64,000 nt of DNA from Allofournierella sp. (GTDB lineage Bacteria > Bacillota > Clostridia > Oscillospirales > Ruminococcaceae), in assembly GCA_020025635.1 (NCBI GenBank), contig JAHHRU010000006.1, positions 1 through 64,000 on the forward strand, written 5' to 3'. The position numbers were made by a program, and so were the translations under genes. Under the pieces are notes generated by a model that saw only the letters and a list, made by a program, of their open reading frames with translations, did no database searches and was not told the origin of the DNA. Every line of letters starts with the position of its first letter. Positions within the stretch are counted from its first letter, which is position 1. Positions 32,201 through 39,894 of the stretch are shown piece after piece.

Positions 32201-32458
32201 TTCGTGTTCCGGCTCCGGTTTCAGCTGTGCCCTCCGGTTTTCTTTTGCCGGCGTTTCAGCTGGGGTGTCCAGAAAAGACTGGACGTTCCGCCTTCTCTTT
32301 GGCGGCTTGCCTGCCCAGGTCTCGGCGGAGCCCCGGCCAAGATCTGCCAGGATGTCTTCCACCATCTGGTCACTGGCCGGGCGCCCGCCTTCCCCCTGCT
32401 GTTTTTTCAGATTTTCCATGATCTCGTCAACTGAGTCGGAAAATTTACTTTGAGGCAT
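29294..32458 (-). CDS. Large membrane protein resembling a catalytically dead P-type ATPase
   Basis: A 1054-residue protein. Residues ~1-430 are low complexity: acidic Pro/Glu repeats (PEPEPEY types near 80-110) and EAYEEPAE-like repeats near 310-400. The C-terminal half has about eight hydrophobic helices and follows P-type ATPase order. ITAFAGTLCLGAPLAATLLS stands where CPCALG belongs, and SQLGRANMVVAGAKDLFPAS stands where DKTGT belongs. The N-domain-like RMIIGNREMMAEQGVEIPSL and RQPIYLAVSGRVFAMFLVSY follow. LLHSDDFCLNT replaces the TGD region, and no GDGxND is seen. The phosphorylated Asp is absent, so transport is unlikely. The family call is mine from alignment by eye. Confidence 0.6.
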   Translation of the reverse strand: MPQSKFSDSVDEIMENLKKQQGEGGRPASDQMVEDILADLGRGSAETWAGKPPKRRRNVQSFLDTPAETPAKENRRAQLKPEPEHEPEPEPEYLPETELEYEPEPEYEPAPRQKARGPKRRAEVPTPPSPPVSAPGSGRITFAQPSEKQPVPEMRQPEPEKRQTAAEKQQPMPEPEEAPSYPVRQPRRPAPTPPSDVKAPNLSATVQFDREFQKFFSESVAVIPDEAPEQHPGFFARFMQRRKDTDEEFYEEEEDELFVPDPEDQQVEPTLMIPSVEKKARPGEEAASGEINLFEGAFEQPTARPAPEQEPEPAKAYEEPAAAYEQPGWTYEAAEPYEQEAGACEETAEFYEPATAYEEAAEPDEQEAEAYEEPAEAFEEDTEPYEQPAEGETPLSLPDEEQAAFDEQTAEEPTIAIPLDDSTGTIPLSPMAGAAETLYGEYEEEEQEEPRRGFCFPKLFGREEPEGDAFEEEEPDRYIEDYEDPEDAADVESHLGRMRAGFVLRTAVSGILSVVLLYLGLAVGESMLPPIPVLDPALSPAAWLLVQLILLAVVCGVNWRVFAKGIPGIWSTPTQDSIPALAGIAALMQLVYGLVEGEAFQPGSVTLFAAPAAILLFFNALGRLLMSGVVLRGFQLVSAGSDHTVAALVQDRELLERITKDMDEPDPCLLANRPTSLVQGYLRRSFSLRASDCAAQKLSWGLFGGALVSALICAFGGKGLGMSITAFAGTLCLGAPLAATLLSAVPAMLMQKSAARVGAVIPGWSAVSQLGRANMVVAGAKDLFPASSVRLHGIKTFEKQRIDLAILYAASILVKGCDTLRDVFMNIIQERTDILYPVENLENHPGLGFTAWVDNNRMIIGNREMMAEQGVEIPSLDYENRYTKGKRQPIYLAVSGRVFAMFLVSYRANSQVAQTLDTLHRQGVSVLLHSDDFCLNTAMAARVYGLSEGCIKVLSRKERKVLEPYTGYTPKAEGCMAHLGSFASFVGGLTAAAGAASGERAASLVQMAGVALSCVMALLLAFTGGIAQLSLAAVLLYGLAWGVLTLALPLFRNY

Positions 32459-32494
32459 GCTCTGCTTCCTCCTCTCGGCTTATGCTTCGGGGGA

Positions 32495-33259
32495 TCACGC
32501 TCTGCGCTGACGCGCGATCTCGTACAGGATGATGCCGGCTGCCACCGACACATTGTAGCTGTCCACGCCGGTGCCCTTTGCACCCATGGACAGGCTCACC
32601 ACACCGTCACACAGCTTTTTGACCAGCGGCGAAACGCCCCGGCCTTCGCTGCCCATGACCAGAGCCACCGGCCCGGTCAGATCGCTTTTTTCCAAAGGTG
32701 CGCCATCCATATCGGCGCAGTAAACGAACACGCCCTGCTGCTTGAGCTTGCGGATGGTCTCGCCGATATTGGCCACCCGGGCCACCGGCAGGCGTGCAGC
32801 CGCACCGGCGCTGGATTTCATCACAGTGGATGTAACGGCCGCGCCGCCGCGCTTGGGCACCACAACACCGTGCGCACCGCACAGAAGGGCCGAGCGGATG
32901 ATCGCGCCCAGATTGTGGGGGTCCTCAATGCCGTCGGCCAGCACCAGGAAGGGGTCCTCACCCTTTTCACGGGCAGTGTCCAAAAGGCTTTCCAGGGTGG
33001 CATATTCAATTTCAGAGGCCCATGCAGCCACGCCCTGATGGCTGTCGGTGCCGCAGGTGAGGCGAAGCTTGTTTGCGTTCACACGCTTTGCCACTGCACC
33101 TGCCTGTTTTGCAAGGGCTGTATAATAGGCCGCTGTCTGAGGCGGCATGCTGTCGCTGATGAGCACGGTATCCACACCGGCGCCGCTTTTCAGCAGTTCC
33201 GCCACCGGATTTTTGCCCCATACCAGGTTCTGGCCGGGCTGCTTTGTCTCTGTTGTCAC
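32495..33259 (-). CDS. rlmB: 23S rRNA (guanosine2251-2'-O)-methyltransferase RlmB
   Basis: A SPOUT methyltransferase that 2'-O-methylates 23S rRNA. The 254-residue protein starts VWGKNPVAELL (substrate-binding domain). It has motif 1 DPHNLGAIIRSALLCGAHGV, motif 2 LVMGSEGRGVSPLV and motif 3 DSYNVSVAAGIILYEI. It could modify another rRNA or tRNA site, as SpoU proteins are hard to separate. The start is GTG with AGGAG upstream. The downstream ATPase-like gene begins 36 bp after its stop, so the two may share a transcript. Confidence 0.9.
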   Translation of the reverse strand: MTTETKQPGQNLVWGKNPVAELLKSGAGVDTVLISDSMPPQTAAYYTALAKQAGAVAKRVNANKLRLTCGTDSHQGVAAWASEIEYATLESLLDTAREKGEDPFLVLADGIEDPHNLGAIIRSALLCGAHGVVVPKRGGAAVTSTVMKSSAGAAARLPVARVANIGETIRKLKQQGVFVYCADMDGAPLEKSDLTGPVALVMGSEGRGVSPLVKKLCDGVVSLSMGAKGTGVDSYNVSVAAGIILYEIARQRRA

Positions 33260-33303
33260 GGCTGTTTGACTCCTTTTTTTTAAAAATAACGCTATTCTTT
33301 AGA

Positions 33304-33312
33304 ATTATACCA
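33304..33312 (-). promoter_or_regulatory. Extended -10 promoter of rlmB
   Basis: TGGTATAAT with a weak TGGCAA 17 bp upstream. The predicted start is about 40 bp before the GTG. Confidence 0.5.
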
Positions 33313-33741
33313 TCTCTCAGCATTTTTTGCCAGCATTCCCGGTAAAAAACCACTTTTTTCACAAGGCACAGGGCCCCGTTCAATATGGGTCGAGCGTTTT
33401 CATTCTATACGCACAGATCGGCTCAAAAATCAAGCGTCCGCTTTTCCGCTTTGGGTAAAGCGTTTTATACGCATTGTAATTCACCGGTTTTTCCTCAACA
33501 TCACTTTCCACATGTTGAAAACTCTGTTGAATGTGTTGACAACCCGCATAAATTCAACACTTTTTCATGGTTTGGTCACACTTTTCCAAAAGCTGCGCCC
33601 AAAATTGTTGAAAACTTATTCCTTAACGCTCCGTTATAAACCGGGAGGGCAGCACGCCATTTCGACAAAATAGTTCTGGCAAATGATGGTTTTTTCTCTT
33701 TATTTACCTGTTTCTTTTGGAAAGCTTCTGGGGCCGATCCG

Positions 33742-33750
33742 TGTTATAAT
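33742..33750 (+). promoter_or_regulatory. Extended -10 promoter of the OGG-type glycosylase gene
   Basis: TGTTATAAT, no clear -35. The predicted start near 33757 rules out translation from the in-frame ATG that overlaps the -10 box. Confidence 0.6.
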
Positions 33751-33781
33751 GGCAGAAAACAGCTTTTGGGAGGGTCAGCTT

Positions 33782-34630
33782 TTGCTTATTTTTGAAAACG
33801 CGGGCGGGATGGATCTTGCCGCCACGCTGGACTGCGGCCAGGCTTTCCGCTGGAAGGAAGGCCCAAACGGCTGGCAGGGCATTGCGGACGGCCGGGCCGT
33901 GAGTGCACGCTTGGAAGGCCCGGCACTGGTTCTGGAGGGGGCCGGGGAGGCCGACCGGCAGTTCTGGCAGCAGTATTTTGCGCTGGATCTTGATTACCCC
34001 GCCCTGCTGGAAAAATTTTGTTCCGGCAACCGGAAACTGGCCCAATGCGTTCGGTCCTGCCCGGGCATCCGGGTGCTGCGCCAGCCTTTTTTCGAGGTGC
34101 TGTGCACCTTTATCATCAGCCAGAACAACAACATCCCCCGCATCCGGGCCATTGTGGAGCGGCTGTGCGAAGGGCTGGGCCAGCCCCTTGCCGGCGGCGG
34201 ATACGCCTTTCCCACCCCGCAGGTGCTGGCGGCCCAAACCGAAGAGGACCTTGCGTTCCTGCGGGCCGGCTGGCGGGCCGGGTATCTGATCGACGCCGCC
34301 CGAAAGGTCGCTTCCGGCCAGGTTCGGGAGGAAACACTGCGGGGCCTTTCCTATGAAGAGGCCCGTGCCCTTTTAATGGGCATCAAGGGGGTGGGGCCCA
34401 AGGTTGCCGACTGTGTTCTTCTGTTCGGGCTTTCCTTCTGGCAGGCCTTCCCCATGGATGTGTGGATGAAAAAAGCCATGGCGCAGCTTTTCCCCCGGGG
34501 CATCCCGGTGTGCTGCCGGGGTTTTCAGGGAATTGCCCAGCAGTATATTTTCGACTATGCCCGCCGAAATCTGCCAAAGGGGGCTGAAGAAAAAAAGAAA
34601 GGGGCAAAAAAGCCCGCTTCGCATGGGTGA
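33782..34630 (+). CDS. 8-oxoguanine DNA glycosylase / AP lyase (OGG1 type)
   Basis: A base-excision repair enzyme that removes 8-oxoguanine. The 282-residue protein has the OGG N-domain (LDCGQAFRW, 17-25), the conserved ISQNNNIPRIRAIVERLC (112-129) and the helix-hairpin-helix MGIKGVGPKVADCVLLFG. Catalytic Lys207 and Asp226 (AFPMDVWM) align with human K249/D268. The start is TTG, chosen because GGGAGGG lies 7 nt upstream and in-frame ATGs fall in the promoter. The C-terminus ends in a Lys-rich tail. Confidence 0.9.
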   Translation: MLIFENAGGMDLAATLDCGQAFRWKEGPNGWQGIADGRAVSARLEGPALVLEGAGEADRQFWQQYFALDLDYPALLEKFCSGNRKLAQCVRSCPGIRVLRQPFFEVLCTFIISQNNNIPRIRAIVERLCEGLGQPLAGGGYAFPTPQVLAAQTEEDLAFLRAGWRAGYLIDAARKVASGQVREETLRGLSYEEARALLMGIKGVGPKVADCVLLFGLSFWQAFPMDVWMKKAMAQLFPRGIPVCCRGFQGIAQQYIFDYARRNLPKGAEEKKKGAKKPASHG

Positions 34631-34764
34631 ACCCTTTCGCTTCAAAAAGCGTTGTCCTTGTCAAAAATCCATTTTTGCTGCTCATTTTCTATATCCGGGC
34701 AGGATCTGCGGCTTTTCCTGTCAGCGGATGAAACAAAAGTACAAGCAAAAAAGGCAGTAAAGCA

Positions 34765-34793
34765 TTGATTTCACAAAGTTCTTGGGTTATACT
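34765..34793 (+). promoter_or_regulatory. Promoter of the aldolase gene
   Basis: TTGATT and TATACT with a 17 bp spacer; leader about 45 nt. Confidence 0.75.
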
Positions 34794-34843
34794 TATTGGC
34801 AGAGCGAACTTATACCAAGAATACTTTTGGGAGGTAACATACA

Positions 34844-35707
34844 ATGTTAGTTAGCGCAACCGAAATGCTCAAAAAGGCTCGCGACGGTCACTATGCCGTC
34901 GGTCAGTTCAACATCAACAACCTGGAGTGGACCAAGGCCATCCTGCTCACCGCGCAGGAGCTGAACAGCCCCGTTATCCTGGGTGTGTCTGAGGGTGCCG
35001 GCAAGTACATGACCGGCTTCAAGACCGTTGCCGCCATGGTTGACGCCATGGTCGACAGCCTGGGCATCACCGTTCCCGTTGCCCTGCATCTGGACCACGG
35101 CTCCTACGAAGGCGCAAAGGCCTGCATCGAGGCCGGCTTCTCCAGCATCATGTTCGACGGCAGCCACTACTCCATCGAAGAGAACGTTGCAAAGACCACT
35201 GAGCTGGTTGAGCTGGCTCACAGCAAGGGCCTGTCCATTGAGGCTGAGGTTGGTTCCATCGGCGGCGAGGAAGACGGCGTTGTTGGCGCCGGCGAAGTTG
35301 CCGACCCCGAAGAGTGCCACAAGATCTCCAGCCTGGGCATCGACTTCCTGGCTGCCGGCATCGGCAACATCCACGGCAAGTACCCCGCAAACTGGAAGGG
35401 CCTGGACTTCGAGGCTCTGGACAAGATCCACAACGCCACCGACAACATTCCCCTGGTTCTGCACGGCGGCACCGGCATTCCTGCCGACATGATCAAGAAG
35501 GCCATCAGCCTGGGCGTTTCCAAGATCAACGTGAACACCGAGTGCCAGCTGAGCTTTGCTGCTGCTACCCGTGAGTACGTTGAGGCCGGCAAGGACCTGC
35601 AGGGCAAGGGCTTCGACCCCCGCAAGCTGCTGGCTCCCGGCTTTGAGGCCATCAAGGCCACCGTTAAGGAAAAGATGGAGCTGTTCGGTTCCGTCAACAA
35701 GGCATAA
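34844..35707 (+). CDS. fba: Class II fructose-1,6-bisphosphate aldolase
   Basis: A zinc aldolase of glycolysis that splits fructose-1,6-bisphosphate to dihydroxyacetone phosphate and glyceraldehyde-3-phosphate. The 287-residue protein has LHLDHGSYEGAKACIEAGF, with the zinc His and catalytic Asp, then IEAEVGSIGGEEDGV, IGNIHGKYP and LVLHGGTGIPADMI, and finally the phosphate-binding KINVNTECQLSFA. Length fits the class IIB type. Codon use is strongly biased, as expected for a highly expressed gene. Tagatose-bisphosphate aldolase is a less likely alternative. Confidence 0.95.
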   Translation: MLVSATEMLKKARDGHYAVGQFNINNLEWTKAILLTAQELNSPVILGVSEGAGKYMTGFKTVAAMVDAMVDSLGITVPVALHLDHGSYEGAKACIEAGFSSIMFDGSHYSIEENVAKTTELVELAHSKGLSIEAEVGSIGGEEDGVVGAGEVADPEECHKISSLGIDFLAAGIGNIHGKYPANWKGLDFEALDKIHNATDNIPLVLHGGTGIPADMIKKAISLGVSKINVNTECQLSFAAATREYVEAGKDLQGKGFDPRKLLAPGFEAIKATVKEKMELFGSVNKA

Positions 35708-36045
35708 GCCGAGTTTTTCCAAAAACATTCAAAAGGCCGTCCCGTATGGGGCGCGCCGCAGGGGCGCATTCCGGGCCCCGATGCAATTTAAGCTTTGTTC
35801 CTGTAAAAGGGCGGTTGTGCTGCGGCACAGCCGCCCTTTTTGCGTTGTGCCGCCTCATGTTCTTTCGGTTTTCCGGCAGCTTCTGCCCAAAATCCCTTTG
35901 AAAGCCGGCCGATGAGCGGGTCTGTGGAGGTTCGACCATCAAGCTTTGCAAGGATTTCTTTTTATCCATCTTCATGATAGAATAAAAAATACCGATCCTG
36001 CAAAAGCGGATCGGTGAACGCTGTGCCAAGGGAGGCTGATCTGCA
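35708..36045 (+). other. Intergenic region between fba and the two-component module
   Basis: Holds the fba terminator, an extended -10 TGATAGAAT (35975-35983), and a perfect ACCGATCC/GGATCGGT hairpin (35991-36015) in the predicted leader of the response-regulator gene. No gene is seen. Confidence 0.6.
35805..35841 (+). terminator. Terminator of fba
   Basis: AAAGGGCGG-TGTGC pairs with GCACA-CCGCCCTTT, then TTTT. Confidence 0.85.
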
Positions 36046-36717
36046 ATGAAAACGATCGCCATCATAGACGATGATGTACATATCGGAAATGTTTTGGAAG
36101 AGATTTTACAGAAAGAGGGCTATGCAGCTCTTCGGGCCTATTCCGGCACAGAAGCGTTATACCTTCTGTCGCAAAATCAGCCGGACCTGGTTCTGCTGGA
36201 TCTCATGATGCCGGGGCTTTCCGGCGAGGAAGTCCTGCCTCATATTCAAGACACCCCGGTAATTGTTCTCAGTGCCAAGGTGGATGTACAGGACAAGGTG
36301 GCCCTATTGCTTGGCGGTGCTGCGGATTATGTGACCAAGCCGTTTGACACCAACGAGCTGCTGGCCCGTATCGCTGTACAGCTTCGCAATGCAGAAAAAC
36401 GTCCCGGAGCAAAATTCCTGCACTATGGAGATTTGAAGCTGGATGACACTTCCATGTCCGTTTCCGTCTGCGATACGCCGCTTTCCCTAACCAGAACGGA
36501 GTACGCCATACTGAAGCTGCTGATGCAGAACCCGTCACAGGTCCTGTCCAAAGGCGCTTTGCTGGATCGGATCAGCTTCGATACGCCGGACTGTACAGAG
36601 CGCTCCCTAAAGCAGCACATCTCCAACCTGCGCAGAAAACTGCAGGAGGTGGGCGGAATGGACTACATCGAAACGGTTTGGGGCATTGGGTTCAAGCTGA
36701 CAGAGCAAAAATCTTGA
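36046..36717 (+). CDS. OmpR/PhoB-family response regulator
   Basis: A 223-residue two-component regulator. The receiver domain (1-120) has acidic IIDDD at 6-10, phospho-acceptor D52 in LLDLMMPG and K98 in YVTKPFD. The winged-helix domain (130-220) ends DYIETVWGIGFKL, typical of OmpR types. It heads a four-gene module with an ABC transporter and a histidine kinase, the layout of antimicrobial-peptide sensing and immunity systems. Four CTTGAC repeats just after its stop are its probable binding site. Confidence 0.93.
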   Translation: MKTIAIIDDDVHIGNVLEEILQKEGYAALRAYSGTEALYLLSQNQPDLVLLDLMMPGLSGEEVLPHIQDTPVIVLSAKVDVQDKVALLLGGAADYVTKPFDTNELLARIAVQLRNAEKRPGAKFLHYGDLKLDDTSMSVSVCDTPLSLTRTEYAILKLLMQNPSQVLSKGALLDRISFDTPDCTERSLKQHISNLRRKLQEVGGMDYIETVWGIGFKLTEQKS

Positions 36718-36753
36718 CCAAATCTTGACGAGTACCTTGACCGCTTTCTTGAC
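36713..36753 (+). promoter_or_regulatory. Four CTTGAC direct repeats, probable regulator operator
   Basis: CTTGAC occurs at 36713, 36724, 36736 and 36748, a period of 11-12 bp (one helical turn). The first overlaps the end of the regulator gene, the last ends 42 bp before the ABC gene. Regulators of lantibiotic immunity such as SpaR bind TTGAT-type direct repeats at similar spacing. Confidence 0.65.
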
Positions 36754-36795
36754 CTTTGTCTGTTAAATTAAAGGTCATCAAAGGAGGCAGCAAAC

Positions 36796-37707
36796 ATGGA
36801 CTATGTTTTAGAAACAAACAATTTGACGAAAACCTATGGAAACTTCCGGGCATTGCAGGGGCTGACCATGCACATCCCTCAAGGCTCCATTTACGGCTTT
36901 GTGGGCAAAAACGGAGCCGGCAAAACCACACTGATCCGTTTGATCTGCGGCCTGCAGGCGCCCACCGGCGGCACCTATTCGCTGTATGGGCTTGATTTTG
37001 ACCAAAAAGAGATCAAAAAATCACGCCGCCGCATGGGCGCTGTGGTGGAAACGCCGGCAATTTACATGGACATGACTGCCGAGGAAAACCTCAAGCAGCA
37101 GTCTCTGATTTTGGGGCTCCCCTCTTACGACGGGCTGCGGGACATCCTAAAGCTGGTGGGGTTGGAAAATACCGGGAAGAAGAAAGCAAAAAACTTCTCA
37201 CTCGGCATGCGTCAGCGGCTCGGAATTGCGATCGCACTGGTAGGCGACCCGGACTTTCTGGTTTTGGATGAACCGATCAACGGACTGGATCCGCAGGGCA
37301 TCATTGAAATTCGAGAACTGATTTTAAAGCTCAACCAAGAGCGCAATATCACCGTGCTGATTTCCAGCCATATCCTGGATGAGCTTTCCCGCCTTGCTAC
37401 CCACTACGGCATCCTTGATGACGGATGCATGGTGAAGGAACTGAGCGCCGAAGAATTGGAAGCGGCCTGCCGCAAGAAGGTGCACATCACGGTTACAAGC
37501 ACAGCGCCGCTTTGCGCCGTGCTGGATGAAATGGGTGTGGAATACAAGGTAGTATCCCAAACCGAAGCCGATATTTTCGCAAAGATCAATGTGTCTCAGC
37601 TGGCTCAAAAACTTTCTTCTTATAACTGCGAGATCCTCTCCATGCAGCAGCAGGATGAAAGCCTTGAGGGTTACTACATGAGCTTGGTGGGAGGTGAGCG
37701 CAAATGA
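36796..37707 (+). CDS. ABC transporter ATP-binding protein (BcrA type)
   Basis: A 303-residue ATPase subunit. Walker A VGKNGAGKTTLIRL begins at 37, the signature FSLGMRQRLGIA is near 133, Walker B FLVLDEPINGLDP is near 155, and the H-loop SSHILDE follows. The C-terminal ~80 residues are the extension seen in BcrA/LanF-type ATPases. The next gene overlaps by 4 bases and encodes the permease. Likely role is export or expulsion of peptide antibiotics; the substrate is unknown. Confidence 0.92.
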   Translation: MDYVLETNNLTKTYGNFRALQGLTMHIPQGSIYGFVGKNGAGKTTLIRLICGLQAPTGGTYSLYGLDFDQKEIKKSRRRMGAVVETPAIYMDMTAEENLKQQSLILGLPSYDGLRDILKLVGLENTGKKKAKNFSLGMRQRLGIAIALVGDPDFLVLDEPINGLDPQGIIEIRELILKLNQERNITVLISSHILDELSRLATHYGILDDGCMVKELSAEELEAACRKKVHITVTSTAPLCAVLDEMGVEYKVVSQTEADIFAKINVSQLAQKLSSYNCEILSMQQQDESLEGYYMSLVGGERK

Positions 37708-38648
37708 TGAATCTGGTTCGTGCGGAACTTCACCGCTATCGCCGCAGTATGCTGTTTTGGGGTGCTGTACTGGTATCATTTTTTGCAGGCATCTGGAGTG
37801 GTCACGTCTCTGCCACGATTAGCTATGGAGGTAACTTTCAAGGTTCCTTTGAAGCGATTTATTATATCCCTCTGTTTGTAGTGCTGGGCATCTTTACCGC
37901 CTTTACCATCGGACGTGAGTATTCAGACGGAGTGATTCGCAACAAGGTAATCATCGGAAATACTCGCTCTGAGATTTTTCTTTCCAAGCTGCTGGTCAGC
38001 TTTCTGGTCAGTGCAATGTTCACCACAGCATTTCTGGTGGCTTATCTGATACAGACCGGGTCTGTTATGGCAGGCTATTTGCCGTTCTCCATTGCAGCAA
38101 AGGCAATACTTTCACTGTATCTTGTCAGCGGAGTATGGGCAGCTCTGTTTTCAACCGTAAGTCTTCTGATTTCTCGGCAGGAAGTAAGTGTGCTCGTCAA
38201 TCTGGCGTTCGTTCTTGCGGTCTTTTTTTCGTCCATTGGCATTGGTGACAGTCTAATGCAGCCGGCAGAGATTGCAAACAATGTAACAGTAGAGATGACA
38301 CCGGAGGAAGTGGAACAATATAAGAATGGCGAATGGGAGGAGTTTTCCTCCTTATTTACAGATGCGAATGGAGTGACATCCTATTATAAGAGGGAACAGC
38401 AAGGAATGATCCCCAACCCGAACTACCCTACAGGTATGGTGAGGGAGGCGATGGAGATTGTGGAAAGTGCGCTTCCTTACGGACAAGTGCTGCTTTATAC
38501 CGACTATTTAACCGCCTGTTTGTGGAGTGATTCTCCTGAAAGTATACCGACATACGATGTGCAGTTCTTGCCATTGTATGCACTGGCTGCAATGGCACTG
38601 GTGTCCTGTGCAGGACTGAGTCTATTCCGCAAAAAAGAGTTACGATAA
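37704..38648 (+). CDS. ABC-2 type transporter permease
   Basis: A 314-residue membrane subunit. Six hydrophobic segments are seen near 17-37, 53-70, 95-115, 130-155, 165-182 and 285-305. A ~90-residue extracellular loop (about 190-275) lies between the fifth and sixth. This is the ABC-2 pattern of BcrB/LanEG permeases. The ATG lies in the last codons of the ATPase gene. Only one permease is present, so it probably works as a homodimer. Confidence 0.85.
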   Translation: MMNLVRAELHRYRRSMLFWGAVLVSFFAGIWSGHVSATISYGGNFQGSFEAIYYIPLFVVLGIFTAFTIGREYSDGVIRNKVIIGNTRSEIFLSKLLVSFLVSAMFTTAFLVAYLIQTGSVMAGYLPFSIAAKAILSLYLVSGVWAALFSTVSLLISRQEVSVLVNLAFVLAVFFSSIGIGDSLMQPAEIANNVTVEMTPEEVEQYKNGEWEEFSSLFTDANGVTSYYKREQQGMIPNPNYPTGMVREAMEIVESALPYGQVLLYTDYLTACLWSDSPESIPTYDVQFLPLYALAAMALVSCAGLSLFRKKELR

Positions 38649-38664
38649 AAAGAAGGTGAAAAAG

Positions 38665-39540
38665 ATGTTTCCATGGGTCCTGTGCGGCGCATTGACTATT
38701 CTTGTACTGCTGCTGGTGATCAAAATATTATTTCTAAAAAAAGGCATCCACGATGTGTGCGCATCCTTTGGGGAACATCTTTCTTCTGACACGAATACGC
38801 TGATTTTTGTGTCCTCTGGTGACCGTGAAATAAAAAAGCTGGCGGCCCAGATCAATGTGCAGCTCCGCCAGCTGCGCAAAGAAAGGCTCCGGTTTCAGAA
38901 CGGCGACCGGGAGCTGAAGGAAGCGGTCACAAATATCTCCCACGACCTGCGAACCCCCTTAACTGCGATCTGCGGCTATCTGGATCTATTGAAGCGTGAG
39001 CAACAAAGCGAAACCGCCCAGAGGTATCTTGACCGGATCGAAGAACGGACCGGGGCCATGAAATCCCTCACCGAAGAGCTGTTTTGTTATAGTGTCATCC
39101 GCACAGAAAAAGACCTCAACCCCGAAAAGCTGAACCTTTGCCGAGAGCTTGAGGATGCGCTTGTTTCTTTTTATGGTGCCATGCAGGAAAAGGGCATCGT
39201 CCCGCAGATCTCACTCCCGCAGGAACCTGTCTGGAGAATGCTGGACAGAGCGGTACTGAACCGTATTTTCTCCAACATCATCCATAACGCAGTCAAATAT
39301 TCTGATGGCGATTTGACCGCAGCGCTCACGGCAGAGGGGTGCATCACCTTTTCGAACAGAGCAAAAGACTTAACGTCAGTGGAAGCAGGCCGGCTGTTTG
39401 ATCGTTTCTATACGGTCGAGTCCGGCCGGACTTCTACCGGACTGGGCTTATCCATCGCAAAGCTCCTGACAGAGAAATGCTCCGGTCAGATCACAGCGGA
39501 ATATCATGGCGACCGGCTGTATATCAAACTGCAGTTATGA
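38665..39540 (+). CDS. Sensor histidine kinase, single membrane helix
   Basis: A 291-residue kinase with one N-terminal membrane helix (about 5-23) and no extracellular sensor domain. Phospho-His H93 lies in NISHDLRTPLTAI, the N box is NIIHNAVKYSDGD and the G2 box TGLGLSIAKLL. Kinases with so little outside usually sense through a partner, here probably the ABC permease. The ATG at 38665 is preferred; an in-frame GTG at 38656 is itself part of the AAGGTG ribosome site. Confidence 0.9.
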   Translation: MFPWVLCGALTILVLLLVIKILFLKKGIHDVCASFGEHLSSDTNTLIFVSSGDREIKKLAAQINVQLRQLRKERLRFQNGDRELKEAVTNISHDLRTPLTAICGYLDLLKREQQSETAQRYLDRIEERTGAMKSLTEELFCYSVIRTEKDLNPEKLNLCRELEDALVSFYGAMQEKGIVPQISLPQEPVWRMLDRAVLNRIFSNIIHNAVKYSDGDLTAALTAEGCITFSNRAKDLTSVEAGRLFDRFYTVESGRTSTGLGLSIAKLLTEKCSGQITAEYHGDRLYIKLQL

Positions 39541-39894
39541 GCATGGTTGTTTTGAACGGATGCCCCAGACAGAAGCAAAAAACAGGAAAAGACCCAGCTG
39601 TACTGTTACAGCTGGGTCTTTTCCTGTCATCCTGTCAGCCTGCCCCTGGGGGCCCTTTGTGTCCTTGTGGGAATTTGCCGCTTGAAGCGGATATTTTTTC
39701 CAAAAACAGAAATAAAAGGCAGCCAAGGCATATTATTGGCAATTTTTTTTGCCCGAAACCGGCTGAAATCCCGCCTTTTTCCCGCTTTGCCTTCCCGGAT
39801 ACTAACGCCTGCGTTAGTGACTTACGCAAAAGTGCGTACTGGTGCACAGGCGCAAGGCTTGTTATAGTAGTAACAAAATGCTGAAAATCCGCTT
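39541..39894. other. Intergenic region with terminator and inverted repeats
   Basis: After the terminator lies AT-rich sequence, then ACTAACGC/GCGTTAGT (39801-39818) and TACGCA/TGCGTA (39823-39838). A TTGTTATAGT -10-like sequence follows at 39859-39868. No gene follows on the plus strand. Confidence 0.5.
39585..39624 (+). terminator. Terminator of the two-component/ABC module
   Basis: GGAAAAGACCCAGCTGTA pairs with its exact complement around CTGT, a perfect 17-18 bp stem ending in TTTTCC. Confidence 0.85.

Larger units (their letters stand above)
33260..33781. other. Intergenic region with TGTTGAA motif cluster
   Basis: Holds divergent promoters for rlmB (TATAAT at 33304-33309, minus) and the glycosylase (33742-33750, plus). 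Between 33494 and 33612 there are six TGTTGAA-type heptamers: 33494-33500 (TGTTGAG), 33513-33519, 33525-33531, 33534-33540 (TGTTGAC), 33553-33559 (inverted) and 33606-33612, plus TTTCCACAT at 33505-33513. I see no gene in it. Confidence 0.6.

Noticed and set aside
29198..32434. 1078-codon plus-strand frame opposite the P-type-ATPase-like gene
   Set aside because: Composition (His, Gln, Arg, Gly runs) marks it as an antisense shadow. The minus frame has a ribosome site, membrane helices and a terminator.
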